Shown in pieces: positions 11,995 through 26,000 of a stretch of 64,000 bases of DNA. Source of the stretch: Phoronis australis (taxonomy: Eukaryota; Phoronida; Phoronidae); NCBI GenBank assembly GCA_002633005.1, contig NMRA01000132.1, positions 265,162-329,161 of the forward strand, in the 5' to 3' direction. Each line of letters starts with the position of its first letter. The first letter of the stretch is position 1. Made by a program: the position numbers and the translations under genes. The notes beneath the pieces were generated by a model that was given only the letters and a program-made list of their open reading frames with translations, was not told the DNA's origin and ran no database searches.

Positions 11995-14096
11995 AGCCTA
12001 TATTACTTTGTAATGATGCAACACTTATACATTGCTAAACAACAGTATGTGATTGAGCTCAAACTTCAAGGAGTTTATTGAGTCTTTTCCATCAGATAAC
12101 ACGATTTATCTTAGCTATGCTCTCTGAATCTATGCTGTTGTTTACATTATTTACACTTATTCACGCATATACATCAAGTTGTAGATTTGTTTTTCTGTAT
12201 TCCTTTTTGAATATTATCTACAGTTAAAAAACTGTTTGCAAGTATCAAATGCAGGCACCTAGTTAGTTACCCCAAATGAAATTCGTGATGAAGGTGAAAT
12301 TAACCGTCTGTTCTAGAAACGAAGTGATTGTCCAAGTAATGTGGAAAGAAATTCTTAACTACACATTTCAGTGATCGTACATCTACCTCACATTTTTGGT
12401 TTTGTTATAATTTTCTTCATTTCTTGTTTTATGTAAATAAGGTGATGCGTAAAAAGCTTGTTACAACAGAGTATGGTCATGATGGTATTACTAAATCCTA
12501 AAGTTAGAGACAAATCTTTATTTTCAAGTCATTATACAATTCAGTCATTAAGTTAAATGTAAATTATAAATTATTGTTAGGTGTTTACCACTTAGGCACA
12601 AGGAATGAAATCAAGTTATAATTACTTGCATGTCAAAATAAAATATTCATTACCAAGTAGAATTTGATTCCACCTTAAAACAACAACAAAGCCAGTAAAC
12701 TATTCAGTTCAAACTATTCGTATGACTCAATCAAAACACACAAAGAATATTTAGGATTAACCCTGTATCAGGGATCACGTCCATATTGGGTTCTGCCATC
12801 TACTATAACTACACAGTTTGTGGCTAACCAAGAGGTGAAAGCATTACTTACTATTAAAATAACTGACACAAATGGCAACTTTTATAATTTTCAACTGCTG
12901 TACCAACATCGTTTTGAATGTCCACAATTTTCAGAATATTTCCTTGTGGTAATTATGGTACAGAACCTGAACATGCTAAAACACTGAATTAGTACTACAT
13001 ACCTATATGAAAAATGAGGACATTATATTTCATTTCTCCACCATATTGTATCCTAAACTGGTAATATAATACAATATGCGACACATTTCCTCATGTCACA
13101 GAGTGGTTCTTGCAGTGCTATTCAAGGACAGTAGTCTTTCCACACAGTGGTCAATGAACGCATCTATTAACCATACAGACTGGATTTTTATATTTACTCT
13201 AAATTTTGACTAGGACAACACAGTAGTTACAGTGTAGAGAGCTGGTGGTTTTAGTAGCTTATAACAGATTTTTGTACCTAAAGAGAATTACGTTCTTTAG
13301 TAATTATTCCCATCATGATCAATGTCATCTAGACAGAAATTCACAACTCAAAATAATGAACATTCAAATATAATGTGGCACTATTCCATTTACCTTCAGC
13401 AGTGGAGTTATCTCCCCTTACGCTATTATTGAACATCATTGGGATACTTGATGGTTATCACTGAATGCAGCCTCTTTTGAATGGCGCATTGTAATGGTGT
13501 GGATCTAGGATAATGACCAGGGAGTCCGCCAGGACACAAACTCACACCAGATTCCCGTTGCAGCAGTTAAAGTGACCACCACCAAGGATTAGACACCCTG
13601 TACCACCCCTCTGAATCCACTTCTGATATCCCAATTGATATTCAGATGAGAAGCATAAATTTAAGAGAACCCTAAGACAATTAAGGGCGAAAGATGTAAA
13701 ACAATACTCAAAAAATAACCTTTTGATCAGCAACATCAATGCCAAAAATTGAACTGCTGAGCAGCTAACCTTGGGGTACACAACAGTGACAAGGGACTAA
13801 GCATATCGCACAAAGAAACAGGATTCGTTTTCAAACTTTACCTGTGACCTATTTTTTTTTTCACTAGCAGACAAAAGCAATCACTTAGTGATCAATACTT
13901 AACAAAAATTAACAATAATTCAATATCAAATTCGTCCGCTTCTGATCAAGCTTCTATACAGACTACTAAAATTTCAGCAACTGACACTTGGTTCCAGTGA
14001 TTTCAATAATCAATAGGTAGAATGATGAAAATTACAACACACAAGCTGTTTACAGAACGAAAAGCAAAGCACCATTTCTTTTCATAAGCTCGGAGG
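11995..14096. repeat. 3' flanking block of gene B, duplicated at 37262-39914
   Basis: Co-linear with the flank of gene C over about 2 kb, e.g. CTTCAAGGAGTTTAT, TAATGACCAGGGAGTCCGCC and CCACCACCAAGGATTAGACA in both. It shows that the B/C duplication unit reaches well beyond the stop codon. No gene is recognised; 3' UTR probably lies in its right part. Confidence 0.8.
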
Positions 14097-17000
14097 TCAC
14101 TCCCTTGGTTGAACTTTGACCCATACACCTTTTGCAGGAGACATGGCCCTCATCTTGTCCATAACCAGTGGTACCTAAAATTTAAAACCAAAGCTTTCAC
14201 TGCATGAGCAACCAAATTAGAATCAAATATTATGCTTTATGGGCAATATGTTTGGCAAAAACATGATACCTTTAAGCCCGATGATGAGGTTTCTATGAGC
14301 TAGTACACAGCCAAATGCAGTTCTGGCATCAAAGATAAGATTGCTACGATTCGTTATAGTGTGATTTTCAATGCATACGCTTGTATGGTTTTAGGGTATT
14401 GAAAAACAGTAACTTACACTTCCTTAAAATTCCTTTAAGAGAAGAGGTAGGTCCCATTTGGTGCCAAAAACGTTTCTCAAGCTCTACGTACATTATAACC
14501 TGATACAGAAAACGTTGAATATTGTATCAAATGAGCGTGTTGTGATAAGACTCTCTCTCCCCCTCTCCCCCTCTCTCTATCTCTCTATCTGTATTACAAT
14601 CTTCTTATACCCCTCAAAACATCACTTTACAACACCTGCAACACTTTGTCTTTCAGCCACTCCACCATCTCCTTTATGCACTCAACACATCCAGAAGCCT
14701 CTGCTTCCCAAGACACTTATACTTCCTAACACTCAGAACCGTACTATCCACTTCCTAACACTCAGAGCACTATCCATTTCCTAACACTCAGAACACTATC
14801 CCCAAGTGACACTCCATGACCCTGACTATAAGGAACCAATACACTACCTCGGTTTTTTCACATCGTACAAATCTGAATTTTTGCAAGATAGCCGCCAACA
14901 GCATTCTCACTTCAAGCTGTGCAAGTCTCATTCCTATACAGTTTCGGGGGCCCAAGCCAAATGGTAAGTACACATAGGGATTGTGATTGGCTTTGTTCTC
15001 AGGGCTGAACCTGAAATGAAAACATAAAAATGACTTATTCAATGTCTCCCTATAGTTAGCTTAGGTAGTTAGGACCCCTCCCTTTGCTGTCAAGCACGGC
15101 ACAAAAACAAAAATGTGTGAACTTCAATGCTGGGTCCAGAAACTGCTCACAACACATGGATGTTTACCCCATATTGGCCAGCTGGTACACTTTGTCCCCT
15201 CCAGGTTTGGTTTTGAAATTTCTAAATTAAATTGCCGCAAATTAAGAATCAGAATTGTCCAATTTCATTAACACAACAATGAACAAAAATATTTCCAATG
15301 TAACATGGTTTACAAAACAATAAAAGCTGTTACAGTACCTTTCTGTTATTAATAAAAACAACTACGGTTTTAAATCGACTTGACATGACATGTTTCGGTG
15401 TCATTTATTCAAACACCATCATCAGAGAGAATATAGTGGCCACCTACCTTTCTGGATCAAATTTTTCTGGGTCTGGGTAGAACTCAGGGTCATGGTGTAT
15501 GGCGTACACTGGAATGTTGACAATGGATCCTTTAGGAAAGAATTGGCCGCCTAAGGTGATATTTTCTGCACATTCTCTCTCTAGTCTAAAAATTAAATTA
15601 TGCAATACTAATTAAACAAGGCATGTGTGTCAGCCATGTACGCAACACGCCTACGAGACAATGGTATGCCTTTTGTACTCATATTGGCCAAGTACACAAT
15701 TCTGAATGCTAGCCTAACACTTGTATGCGGATGTCTATAAGAATAAACCTGTTACGAAGTCTACAGGCATTTCTGAATTCGAAAACGTCAATTTTTCAGA
15801 AGTGATTTTGCGACCTAAAAATCCCCAAGGGGGGTGGGGGCTTGCGGAACAAGAGCAACGCCGAGCGTTGAAATGTGCCCACGAATGCAACGTGAATGGG
15901 GTGCATCTAGGGTTGACTATTTGCATCATAAAAATGGCCACTAGATGGTGCAAAATGTCCAATACATCTGAAAACGGGAAGTGCAATCACTTCCCTAAAG
16001 GAAAACTATTTATCAAATTTCATAAAATTCTGTCAAGGAACTTCAGAGAAATAAAGGAAAACGAAAAAAATGAAATTGCCACTAGGGGGCACAGCGTTCA
16101 TTGGATCCGCCAGAAAGTCGTCGTTGTCTGTTGTTAGCTTCATACAGATATATCCTTACTAACTTTAATAATCTGCTGTGGGTTTAGTAGACATACCTGT
16201 GGGCGTAAAACAAAACAAAACTAACACTAGGAGCCGCCACTGTAGTCTAAGTCATCGTCAACCGTCCTCTTCACACTGAGAACATATATGCCAATTTTAA
16301 AAATCATCCTCAGAATGGATTGGTTGATAGAGGGTGGACTCAAAAACAGCAAAAATGCCCATTAGGTGGCGAAAAATACCTCGGTTTCATCCAAAACCGG
16401 AGGATAGCGTCATCTCACCAATGCCTACATACCAAATTTATGAAAATCCATTAAGGACCTTTGAAGAAACAGGTAAATGTAAAAACTAAAATTGCCGAAA
16501 GTCGTGGTCGTCTGTTGTCAACATCACGTAAATACATTTGCTAAAGATCATGCAAACGGTTTAGGAGATAGAGCTATGGGCACAAAAAACAAAACTGCCA
16601 CTAGGAAGCGCCATAGTAGTCGAAGACGTCGGAAAATCATCATGAACCGTCCTCTTCATGCATGCCAATTTTCACAATCATAATTAGAGCGGTTTGGTTG
16701 ATAGAGGGGCGGATGCCAAAAACAATAAAAAAGGCCATTATGTTGTCTCAAACTATGTCGAATCCGTTCGAAAATAGGAGGATAGTGTCCTCTCCTATAC
16801 GCCAAATTTACTGAAAATACCTTGAGGACCTTTGAAGATACAGTGAGGTAAACATAAAAAAATACCACTAGGGGACACACCGGTTGTCGGATTCGTATGA
16901 GAATTTGCTTATGACATCCCATCCATTAGAGGAACACGTGCAAAATTTCATGAACATACGTCCAACGGATTTGGAGATAGAGCAGTGGACACCGGATGGA

Positions 17001-20000
17001 CGCCGGAAGGACGGACGGACGGAGATGATGGCATAATGCGTCCACGTATAAATATGTAGGCGCATAAAAAGTGCACACAGACAAGTGGGCTTTTACGAGT
17101 GATAGCTGACCACAGCATCCTCATTCAGCAGTGGGCTTCAAAATTTCTGTAAGACAGAGTCTGCATTAGAATATGCAATTTGAAAGTTTCAGCAGTGAAT
17201 TGTTACTACCTGGTTCTTGATTTTTTTACTTTTCCTCATGATGCACAATAGAATAAAAGCAATGACTGTTTTGAAATCAAGTATCTCAATAATCTGAGAG
17301 CAATCATGGATAGCACAAGACACCTGACAAGGTACTGTAATTTCAAAGGGCAGTTTGGCATAGTGGGTGGGGTTTGTGAGGCAGTGCTCCATTTGGTGAC
17401 ATGCAGCTCGCTTACACAACTTCAAATTGTGTTCGGTGACCTGGGAAAATCCCAAATCACCAGGAAATCGCCAAAACGAGTATCAAAGCCTGACAATAAT
17501 TCCCTCTAAATTGGTTTCAATGTTCATGTTGGACTTACAGACTAGTTACTAACAGTTTTCTTTAATAGATTCAATAACTTTGGATCACAATTATTCCGTT
17601 AATTTCGTGAAATCAGTGTATTTGCCACCCCCAGCAGTCGGCACACATCAAACAAGCTTAATTTATAAAAGAAAGTATAAACAAATGGAAGTAGGACTTG
17701 TTCAGCAAAAAACTGGAGAGGGTCGGACCATATAACCCCTAACTGCAACTGATTTTAAGTGAATCTATTCTATCTGAACCCACTACAGTTTCAGTCACCC
17801 TTTGAATAATGCTAGACAATTCGTTGGCCTGCATGTTGTCATGCCAGACAAAAGACTGTGCTCTGCAGTTAAAAAATGAGCCAGGTGTTATCAGCCATTG
17901 AGAAATAGCATACTGGGGTAAAGTCATTAAACAAGAGAAAACTTTAATAGTAGGAGTGTTACATTTTGTTGTAACTGGCACCTGGAGTCATCTACAAAAC
18001 CTCATAGAATAATTGGATTTCTCATCAAAACGAGTCCAGAACGATTTCAATTCAACTGTACATCATCCACATATGCACTAAAAAGAGCACAACCTTGCGC
18101 GAGCCATGGTGCAGTTAAAAACGCAAGCTACCTACCTGCCTGCAAGAGGGTATATCCGAAGAGTTTCAGCTATAAACATCTCCATGTACTGTAGCTTGTT
18201 GGTGTTGTCATAGTCGGGCTCAGCCTATAAATATCAGGCATAATATGTCAGATTTTCATAGAGGATATTGGTCACTAAGCACCTACAGTAACCTAGCATC
18301 TGAAACCATTGATTCTACTTTGGGTAACAAATTAACTACATGAGAGCTTTTGTGTGGAGTTTCTAAAATACAAAGGACAACGTTGAAATTCAACAAATTT
18401 TTGGAACACAAAAAACTGTGACACCTATCCATTTGTTGTATCAGACTTTAGGTACACCAATGCAGCAAGCATTTATTAACCACAATCTTTTACTGCTTGT
18501 AATTTGAGGTTTCCAGGATTTTCATTTTTGGAATTGATACTTCTACAGTCTTCCGTCTTGAAAACTAGTCTGTAATTTTCAAAATAAGCAAGGCAGAATT
18601 CGAAGAACTATGACAGACTGCTCCAGCTAGCTATAGTTTATTGGTGAAGCGGACTCAATTGTCGTAATTATGACAACGTGAATTGAGAAACCTCAGTTGG
18701 GAATTTGTCAAGGTTTAGCCAGGATTGGCTATGAGTAGTTATATATTCATGGCATAACACAGGTATGGCCTGAGGTGTGCAGAGCATTTTTCATTGAGAT
18801 GGGCTGATACCTGAGAGGTGGGCTTATATACTTTAAGTGGCGCATATGTTAGGTGTGACATTATACCTGGGCAGATACGGTAATGAGTAGTGCAATAATT
18901 AGCGCTTACATCAACACTCAACTTACCCCATTGAGTTCACGATCAACTTCATCGATAAGTTTCTGTTGCCATTCAGACTCCAAAGACAGAAAGTAGGCAC
19001 AAAACTGTAGTGTGCTTGCAATATTTTCAAAGCCAGCAATAAAGAAAACAATGCACTGCGACTTGACTTCATCCAGTGTCAGACCTGAAAATATTAAACA
19101 CCTGTGCACTGATTGTAGAAAGCTTTCTAGTCAAACTAATTGTAATTACATAACCAGGACGAAGTAATCAACTCCATGCATACATTGTAACAGAGCCAGC
19201 AACCGCCAGGCCATTGCTATTACAACCTGCTCATTGCACTGTTCCTCAAAGCAACACCGTCATACTATTCACGATTACTATAACCACTGCCACCACCACC
19301 ACCACAACTACCACCATGTGGCAGCAGAAAGTTTACAACTATTCACACCACTATCACTTCCACAATCATTGACATCACCATCAACAGAACCACCCCAAAT
19401 ATCAACACCAGCACCACAATCAGCACCACCACAATCGACTACCATCATCGCAATGATCGCTATAAAAAGAACCACCACCCATCACTACCACCATTGTCTA
19501 ACAGCCACAACTGATTGCCATCAAGCTAAGCACCATTGCCATCTTTATCCTTACTATCTAAACCAGCACTAACATCATTTATAACATGGATATCAATATC
19601 ATGACTCACTCAGCTAACACTACATCTGTTGTTATATCAGATATAGTTCACCACGATAGTTGTGACCACCACATTGCCAAAAGCGGATCGTAATTTCTTT
19701 TGAGAACATTTTTGCGAAATAACAGAGACATCTTTGGAATTTGATCTTCAGACTTGGTGTTTTTTCCCAAAATATACTCAACTTCCTTTGCCCAAGAGTC
19801 TACCGGAAGTTTTTCAATATCTCTCCTTGAACGTTTTAGGTAAAAAAATGACTGAATACAGTACACATGGCTGACATACGATGGATCGCGTGAAATTATG
19901 TTGCAATTTGACAATGCAACAATTTTTTTGCACTCTATCACTATCAGCGCAACTATAGGGAAATGTACATCTACATGTACACCACTGTGACAACCACTAT

Positions 20001-23000
20001 AAAAGCTACCTCTGCCATTCCCAAAAACACAATCAAAGCTATCATTCTCTACACCGCTACAACCACTATCAAAACTTACCACTGCCACCACCAAGCCACT
20101 ACCAAAACGACAACAAATACGACACATTCAAAAGATTCAACTATACCTTCGTCTTCATTATATAATCACCTTTCAATTCGTTGGGGTCATTCCTAGAAAG
20201 GTGCTCCTCATTTGCTTTTATCACCAGTTGTAGAAAGTCACTATGTTCACCCTATAAGGTCAAACAAGGTTTTGCATCAACAACACAGAGGGCGAAGATG
20301 GTCTCATAGTGTTTGATCAGTTATTCATACCACAGTTTATTGCATTTGAGGTCAATCAGGCCCAAAGTACAATAACAATAATTAGCACATTAAAACACAG
20401 TTAAATAAAAAACATCGTGTTAACATTTTTTCTAAAGCACTTTAGCTAAATATACAAACTTGAAAATGTATGTTGGATATACCAATACAGGTCGCATGAA
20501 TATCGCACCTTGGGTACACATCAGCCGGTTACCGATAAATGCTTACCATTATCTTTATTATAAGAAAGAAAAACAAAGTGAGAAATAAATAAGCCTATCT
20601 ACCGATATCTATGCAAGGAGCTTGCACCCTAGTTTCCAGTGGGTACGTCTAACCATTGCAGGCTCTGGATGATCTGAGAGTTGATAGAGAAACAATGCAA
20701 TTCCTCCTTAGGGTCGATTAATAACACTTGTTGGAGTTTCACCAGGCATTGTCCTTCAGCTAAACCGCTACTCCCTCTGTTGTGCTTTATTTGCAATCAA
20801 TTTCATTCTAATCACTTTTCCAACATCATGATTAAAAACTTTTTATCATTTCCAGAAATGTGGACAATAAGATCAGTGATAATAGCGTACGTGTCCAGTG
20901 TATACTCCTTGAAGCCCCCAAGTTCACTTCATAATCAAATACAAATACATGTAGCGTTATGACAGTACCTTAAAGTTTCCCTTTTTCCTCTCCTCAAATT
21001 CACCTCACAATAAAAATAACGATGTGACATTACCTCTTGTTTTTTCCTCTCCTCAATAATCTGATCCACAAGTTTGCTGAAGAAGGAGGTGGCTTCATGC
21101 TGTGTTAATGTTATTCCCAGTTTGATAGCTAAGCTGGGGAATAACACTGGAAAGGAGATGGCATTGGTATACTTGAGATTGGATATTTGAACATCAAATG
21201 AAATTTTACTCTGTTGTTTTGATATAGAAATGTAGTGTCTCAGGAGTTTAAGGGCAAGATGTCCACTACTAAGTCTGATTGGATTTCTGTATTCGACCGG
21301 TAGACCCGATGGCTCAGACTTGGGTAAATCTCATGATAACAGGATTTGCAAGCAAGTGGACAAGAAAGCTTGAACTGTTTACCCCAGAGTATCTTGTAAA
21401 TTCCACTAAACACAACGGAGGATATATCTAATGCTGTGACCGGAAGTCCAAATTCCGGCTGTGTCGTACGTTTGATGGTAACACGAGATTAGCTTACTAA
21501 CATATCGTCACATAGTGTATGCAAATGTGACAGCTGATCAACTGGTGGAGTTGCTTTTTGGGGTTTTTGATATGAAATTGTAGATTCCAAGCACTTTAAG
21601 GTAACATCTCACCAAATTAGGACACGATATGGCAGACAGATTAAATTTAATTGTTAATTTTTTTCATAAAAACTAAACAAACTTCTAATTATAACTTTTG
21701 ATAATAACACCGTTATACCTCATGTCATAAGGAAATGTGGATATTCAACACAATGATACGAGAATTTAAACAAGAAAATGGAACAATTTTAGGAAATATT
21801 TTTGTTAAAAATAAGCAAGACTACAATATTTTTCTTGAAGAGACAAAACTTCAATACCAGAAAAAAACAAATGTCCTGATTCAAAAACATTCGACCTTTG
21901 ACCTGATACTAGCTAACCATAGCAATATAATATTCACGTTGCCATTGACTTTTATCAGGAGCAATTCTTACTGAAAAATAGTACTCTCAGGATCCTGATC
22001 TTGCTTGTTCTACCAGTTAAAACCTTAGCTTGTTGAATTATTGGATCATCTGGATTGTCCTGTGTATCCGTGATAACGCCAAATGCTGTGCTCAATATGG
22101 TGTCCAGAGAGAAGCCATAGAAAGCCCTGTTGTAAAAATAAGCACAGTTAATATGATTGGACAATGCCAAATCAAATTGAGGCAAATAATTTACCCACTG
22201 CTTAATTTGCTTATTCAAGAAAATACTTAGCAATTTATATGAATTCCTTGTTCATATTTAGCAGTGTAAAATCTAATGGGATCTCAAAGGGACAGCATGA
22301 GTATAATTTCTTATTCACCAATTTAATTAGCAACCAAAAAACGAACTCCAGTAAGACTAGTTTCACTCTGAGATCGAACACGCATTAGAATTTCCGGCGA
22401 AGACTAGGCTATCTGATAGCCAACTGAAAGTAACGAGATTTCAATATTATCGAATCAGTCAATATGCTTCCTCAATCAAAATGAGTGGCTAAATAAAATG
22501 TTGTACCAACTCTGTTACTTCGCTGATGCACACATGTTGCTTAATGAGGTGAAAAAATCATGTGTTCAAGATATCCATAAAATTTCAATTTTTATTCAAA
22601 GATCATAAACTTAACTCAAAATGGTGACATTTCTTTTAAATCTTTCGAGTAATTGTCAACAAATTCAAAAAGAAAAATGAGAGACATATCTAGGTGGCAG
22701 AAGATGAAAACCATGTCACTAACAGAAATGAAATTCACAAAATAACGGTGTACAAAAGTTGAGCATACTCCTTGCACTCAAATTCCTTCTCTTCATCAGC
22801 AAACTTCTTTAGTTTCGTCAATAAAATACCAACACTTGCAGATATCAGGGGGCACATCTGAAATTAAAAGCTACACTGTACATGTTATCTACAACACTCC
22901 AAAGAACAGCAACAGAGTCTCTGAAAACCGGACCAGTTCAGAGCTTACAGCCATGTCCAGCTGATTCAGTGGTGATAAATCTGTGCTTTGCTTGAAAACA

Positions 23001-26000
23001 TTTCGATTGTGACCACTTCCTGTAATTAAATTGGCCTCGCTCTAAGTTTGTTCTACTCAGTTTAGAAGTAATCTCCGGACCCAGGAGTCAGGTCGAACAG
23101 TCTATTTGTCATATTTTCAGACCAAGGTCACATGTGCAGGTCAAGTTTATAAAATTTACTTGCTAAACTTAACAAAGATCGTGCAGAGGGCTTAGGAGAT
23201 ACAGCCCTGGAAACAAAAATGCCTCTAGGAGAAACTAGTGTAGTCGAAGCCGCTTGAACATCATTAGCCGTGCTCCTCTCACTAGGCACACATGTCAATT
23301 TGCATAAGGTTAGTCGGGAGGATCCAAAACCTGACATCATGTCATCTGCTTCATGGGTATACACCTGCCAAGTATCATTATGATCTTAAAAGGGGTTTAG
23401 GAGATGCAGCGCCAGACGACTCGGACACCGAGACAGAGATGACGGCAAAATGCACACACGTTATGTAAATGAGGGTGCATGATGTGGGTGTATGACAGTG
23501 TTCATACAGTAGCAGGCCCCATGCACCTTGACCATTAATATGCATGTACTATGATCCCTTAGACTCGCTACAACTGAAAGAACAGCACATACCTTTCTAA
23601 GCTTTCCTGAACTAAAAGTAGGGGTCAGCTCAGCTCTGACGTGTTTCCAGCGGTCATCGCGAAGAACAGTTAAGACGTTGTCAAGAAACTTGTCATTCAA
23701 CTTTTTGCCAAAGCTCTACAATAGAAACTGCAGACTAACCAAACCATAAACTCTGTGAAAAGGGACAATTGATGCTATTGTAACAGTTTGCTGCATAGTG
23801 ATAATACTTCTTTTCAATTGTCTTAAATGAGAGATGAAGGATGAATTTAAAGTAGAACTTGCATGCTAATTCCTTATTTCTGTGATTGCTTGGTTTAATC
23901 AGTTAGAAACACAACATATGTGAAAATGAAGCATGCTGAAAACTGCCAATGTTTTTAGAAATGAGTTTTGTGTCGAAAATGATCCACTGTAAATCACTCA
24001 ACCATGTCCAGTATATCGTGACGTGGAGTTGGGGAATAACACTGCATGATGCCGGGTATGGGAGCCCCAATGATACATTATTAGTGCAAAGGTCAACTAA
24101 TTGCAGAATTTTTTTCTTTTCACACTTACAAGTTTGCAATGAATACAGCACTTACTGCACTTTGTTTAGCATAGATGATGTTCAAATAGCATTGTTTTGT
24201 TTATTTCCTGCTAGACATACCACCGTTAGGAGCATGCAAATACATTTTATTGTTAAGAAAATACAGAAATCATTAGGCTAGCAAAATAATAACAGAGGAA
24301 GTATAATTAACTTCAAGTTGACCAAAAGGTGGGTTTTCAGCTGGTAACTATGACATGTCACATATTAGACACTCATAGTGATAATGTTGTATAAAATACT
24401 GGGCAGCTATGATATTGGCACCTTGTACTTCTTCAATAGATTTGTACAGCAAATACTAGCCTCATCAATTCTAATCACAAGCACTGATCTAAGTTCCGTT
24501 TGTATAAAGCAATGCACTTACTGCGCTAGCGAGGAATTCACAGCAATAAATCGGTGGATTAAATAAATTGCAATATCTTACACTGAAAACAGTGATTTTT
24601 TCGGAATTTGAAATCCTCTCGAAAAATTGTTATGACAATTTTACTCTGAATACAACAGTAATAAAAATAAGCTAAGATTTTTTACCAGTACGTCAATTCC
24701 AACACACGAGTTCACTTTAATGTTACAGTATTGGTACATAGATAATTGATTTGTGATAGAAGACAAAAGACTGTGTGAATATTTTTCAATTGACTAGATT
24801 GATGCCTCTAACTGATAATTTTGTGATCATGGTAAAAGCTTCTGATCCTCCTAAAAACATATTAATTTTCCTTCCCTCACAAACACGTACTTACTCTTCT
24901 ATTTCTGAAGTTGTTAGCCTCTTTCACAAGAACATCACGTAAAACAGTGGGATCACTGACAGCGATGCAAAGGCTTCCCATTTCAACGAACCTGGAATTA
25001 GCAAACAATAGCATATCAGACCCAGCTGCATGGAACTGGTCCAGTAAATCTGATTGTTAGTATCTAAACCACCACCGGTTCTCAATCATCCAGCTCCTTT
25101 AGGAAGCATTGTCCTCAATTCTCCCACTACCGTTAAAATTATTTTTTGTCTTTGAATATGAATGCATAATTAGATGAGAAAGGGCTTTCAATCAGCACAC
25201 ACTCCATTGTGGATGTCAACTAAGTAATAACGACATGATGCCAGCCATTTTGACCACTAGGTGAAGTGCTCACTAATCAATCACCGATCAAATTCTTTGC
25301 ATCATTTCATAAGTTTTTAACTTGCGCACTGAGCCATCCACGTACATGTACCACTTCTTAGTTTGCTTCTTTGGCAATTAAAGTGAAATCTTCAATACCA
25401 TATACACTCATGCTCAACATTATATTTTTCCATCATCAAGGGATGGTCTCAACCCTGTTTTAATAAGTTCAAATTTATACTTTTTGACGCAGAGAACCTC
25501 ATTGTATTTAACACCTCGGATAAAACTTCAGAACAATGGGGGAGGGGGGTTTGCAGGCATCTTTTTAAAATGATTCAGGTGTTATTTTTTAACCACTTCT
25601 GTTGTATTATAAGAAAACTGACCTTTTCACAAATATGCACCTAAGTTAATTTAATTAAACCGCGTGAATGCGAGTGTGAATGAGTGTATGTAAGTCCTCC
25701 CCTTTCCCGTTTCCCTCCAGCTTTTATAATAATCACGGCTAATTATCAGCCCAATCATTAGGAGTTATTTTCAAGATACTTATTTATTCTTTTTGTATTA
25801 CGTATTGTCCTCTAGCATCTTGCAAAGATAATAGTTGGGGCCACTCAACCCCAGCAGCACCTACTAATCATTAATATGTTTTCTGGGCAAACAAACGTAT
25901 TACAAATTTTACAAATCACCTACTACACTATAATTGGTTGCTAGATTACCTTAAATTCATTAAAGGCTCGGTTAATCAAAAACCATAGGGAGTAATAGAA

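Noticed and set aside
15721-16137. 138-codon open frame in gene B intron
   Set aside because: Runs across the boundary of a repeat insertion and has no recognised motif.
19234-19572. Thr/His-rich open frame, with partners at 47252-47542 and 6234-6551
   Set aside because: Produced by degenerate ACC/CAC simple repeats in homologous introns; codon content is that of the repeat.
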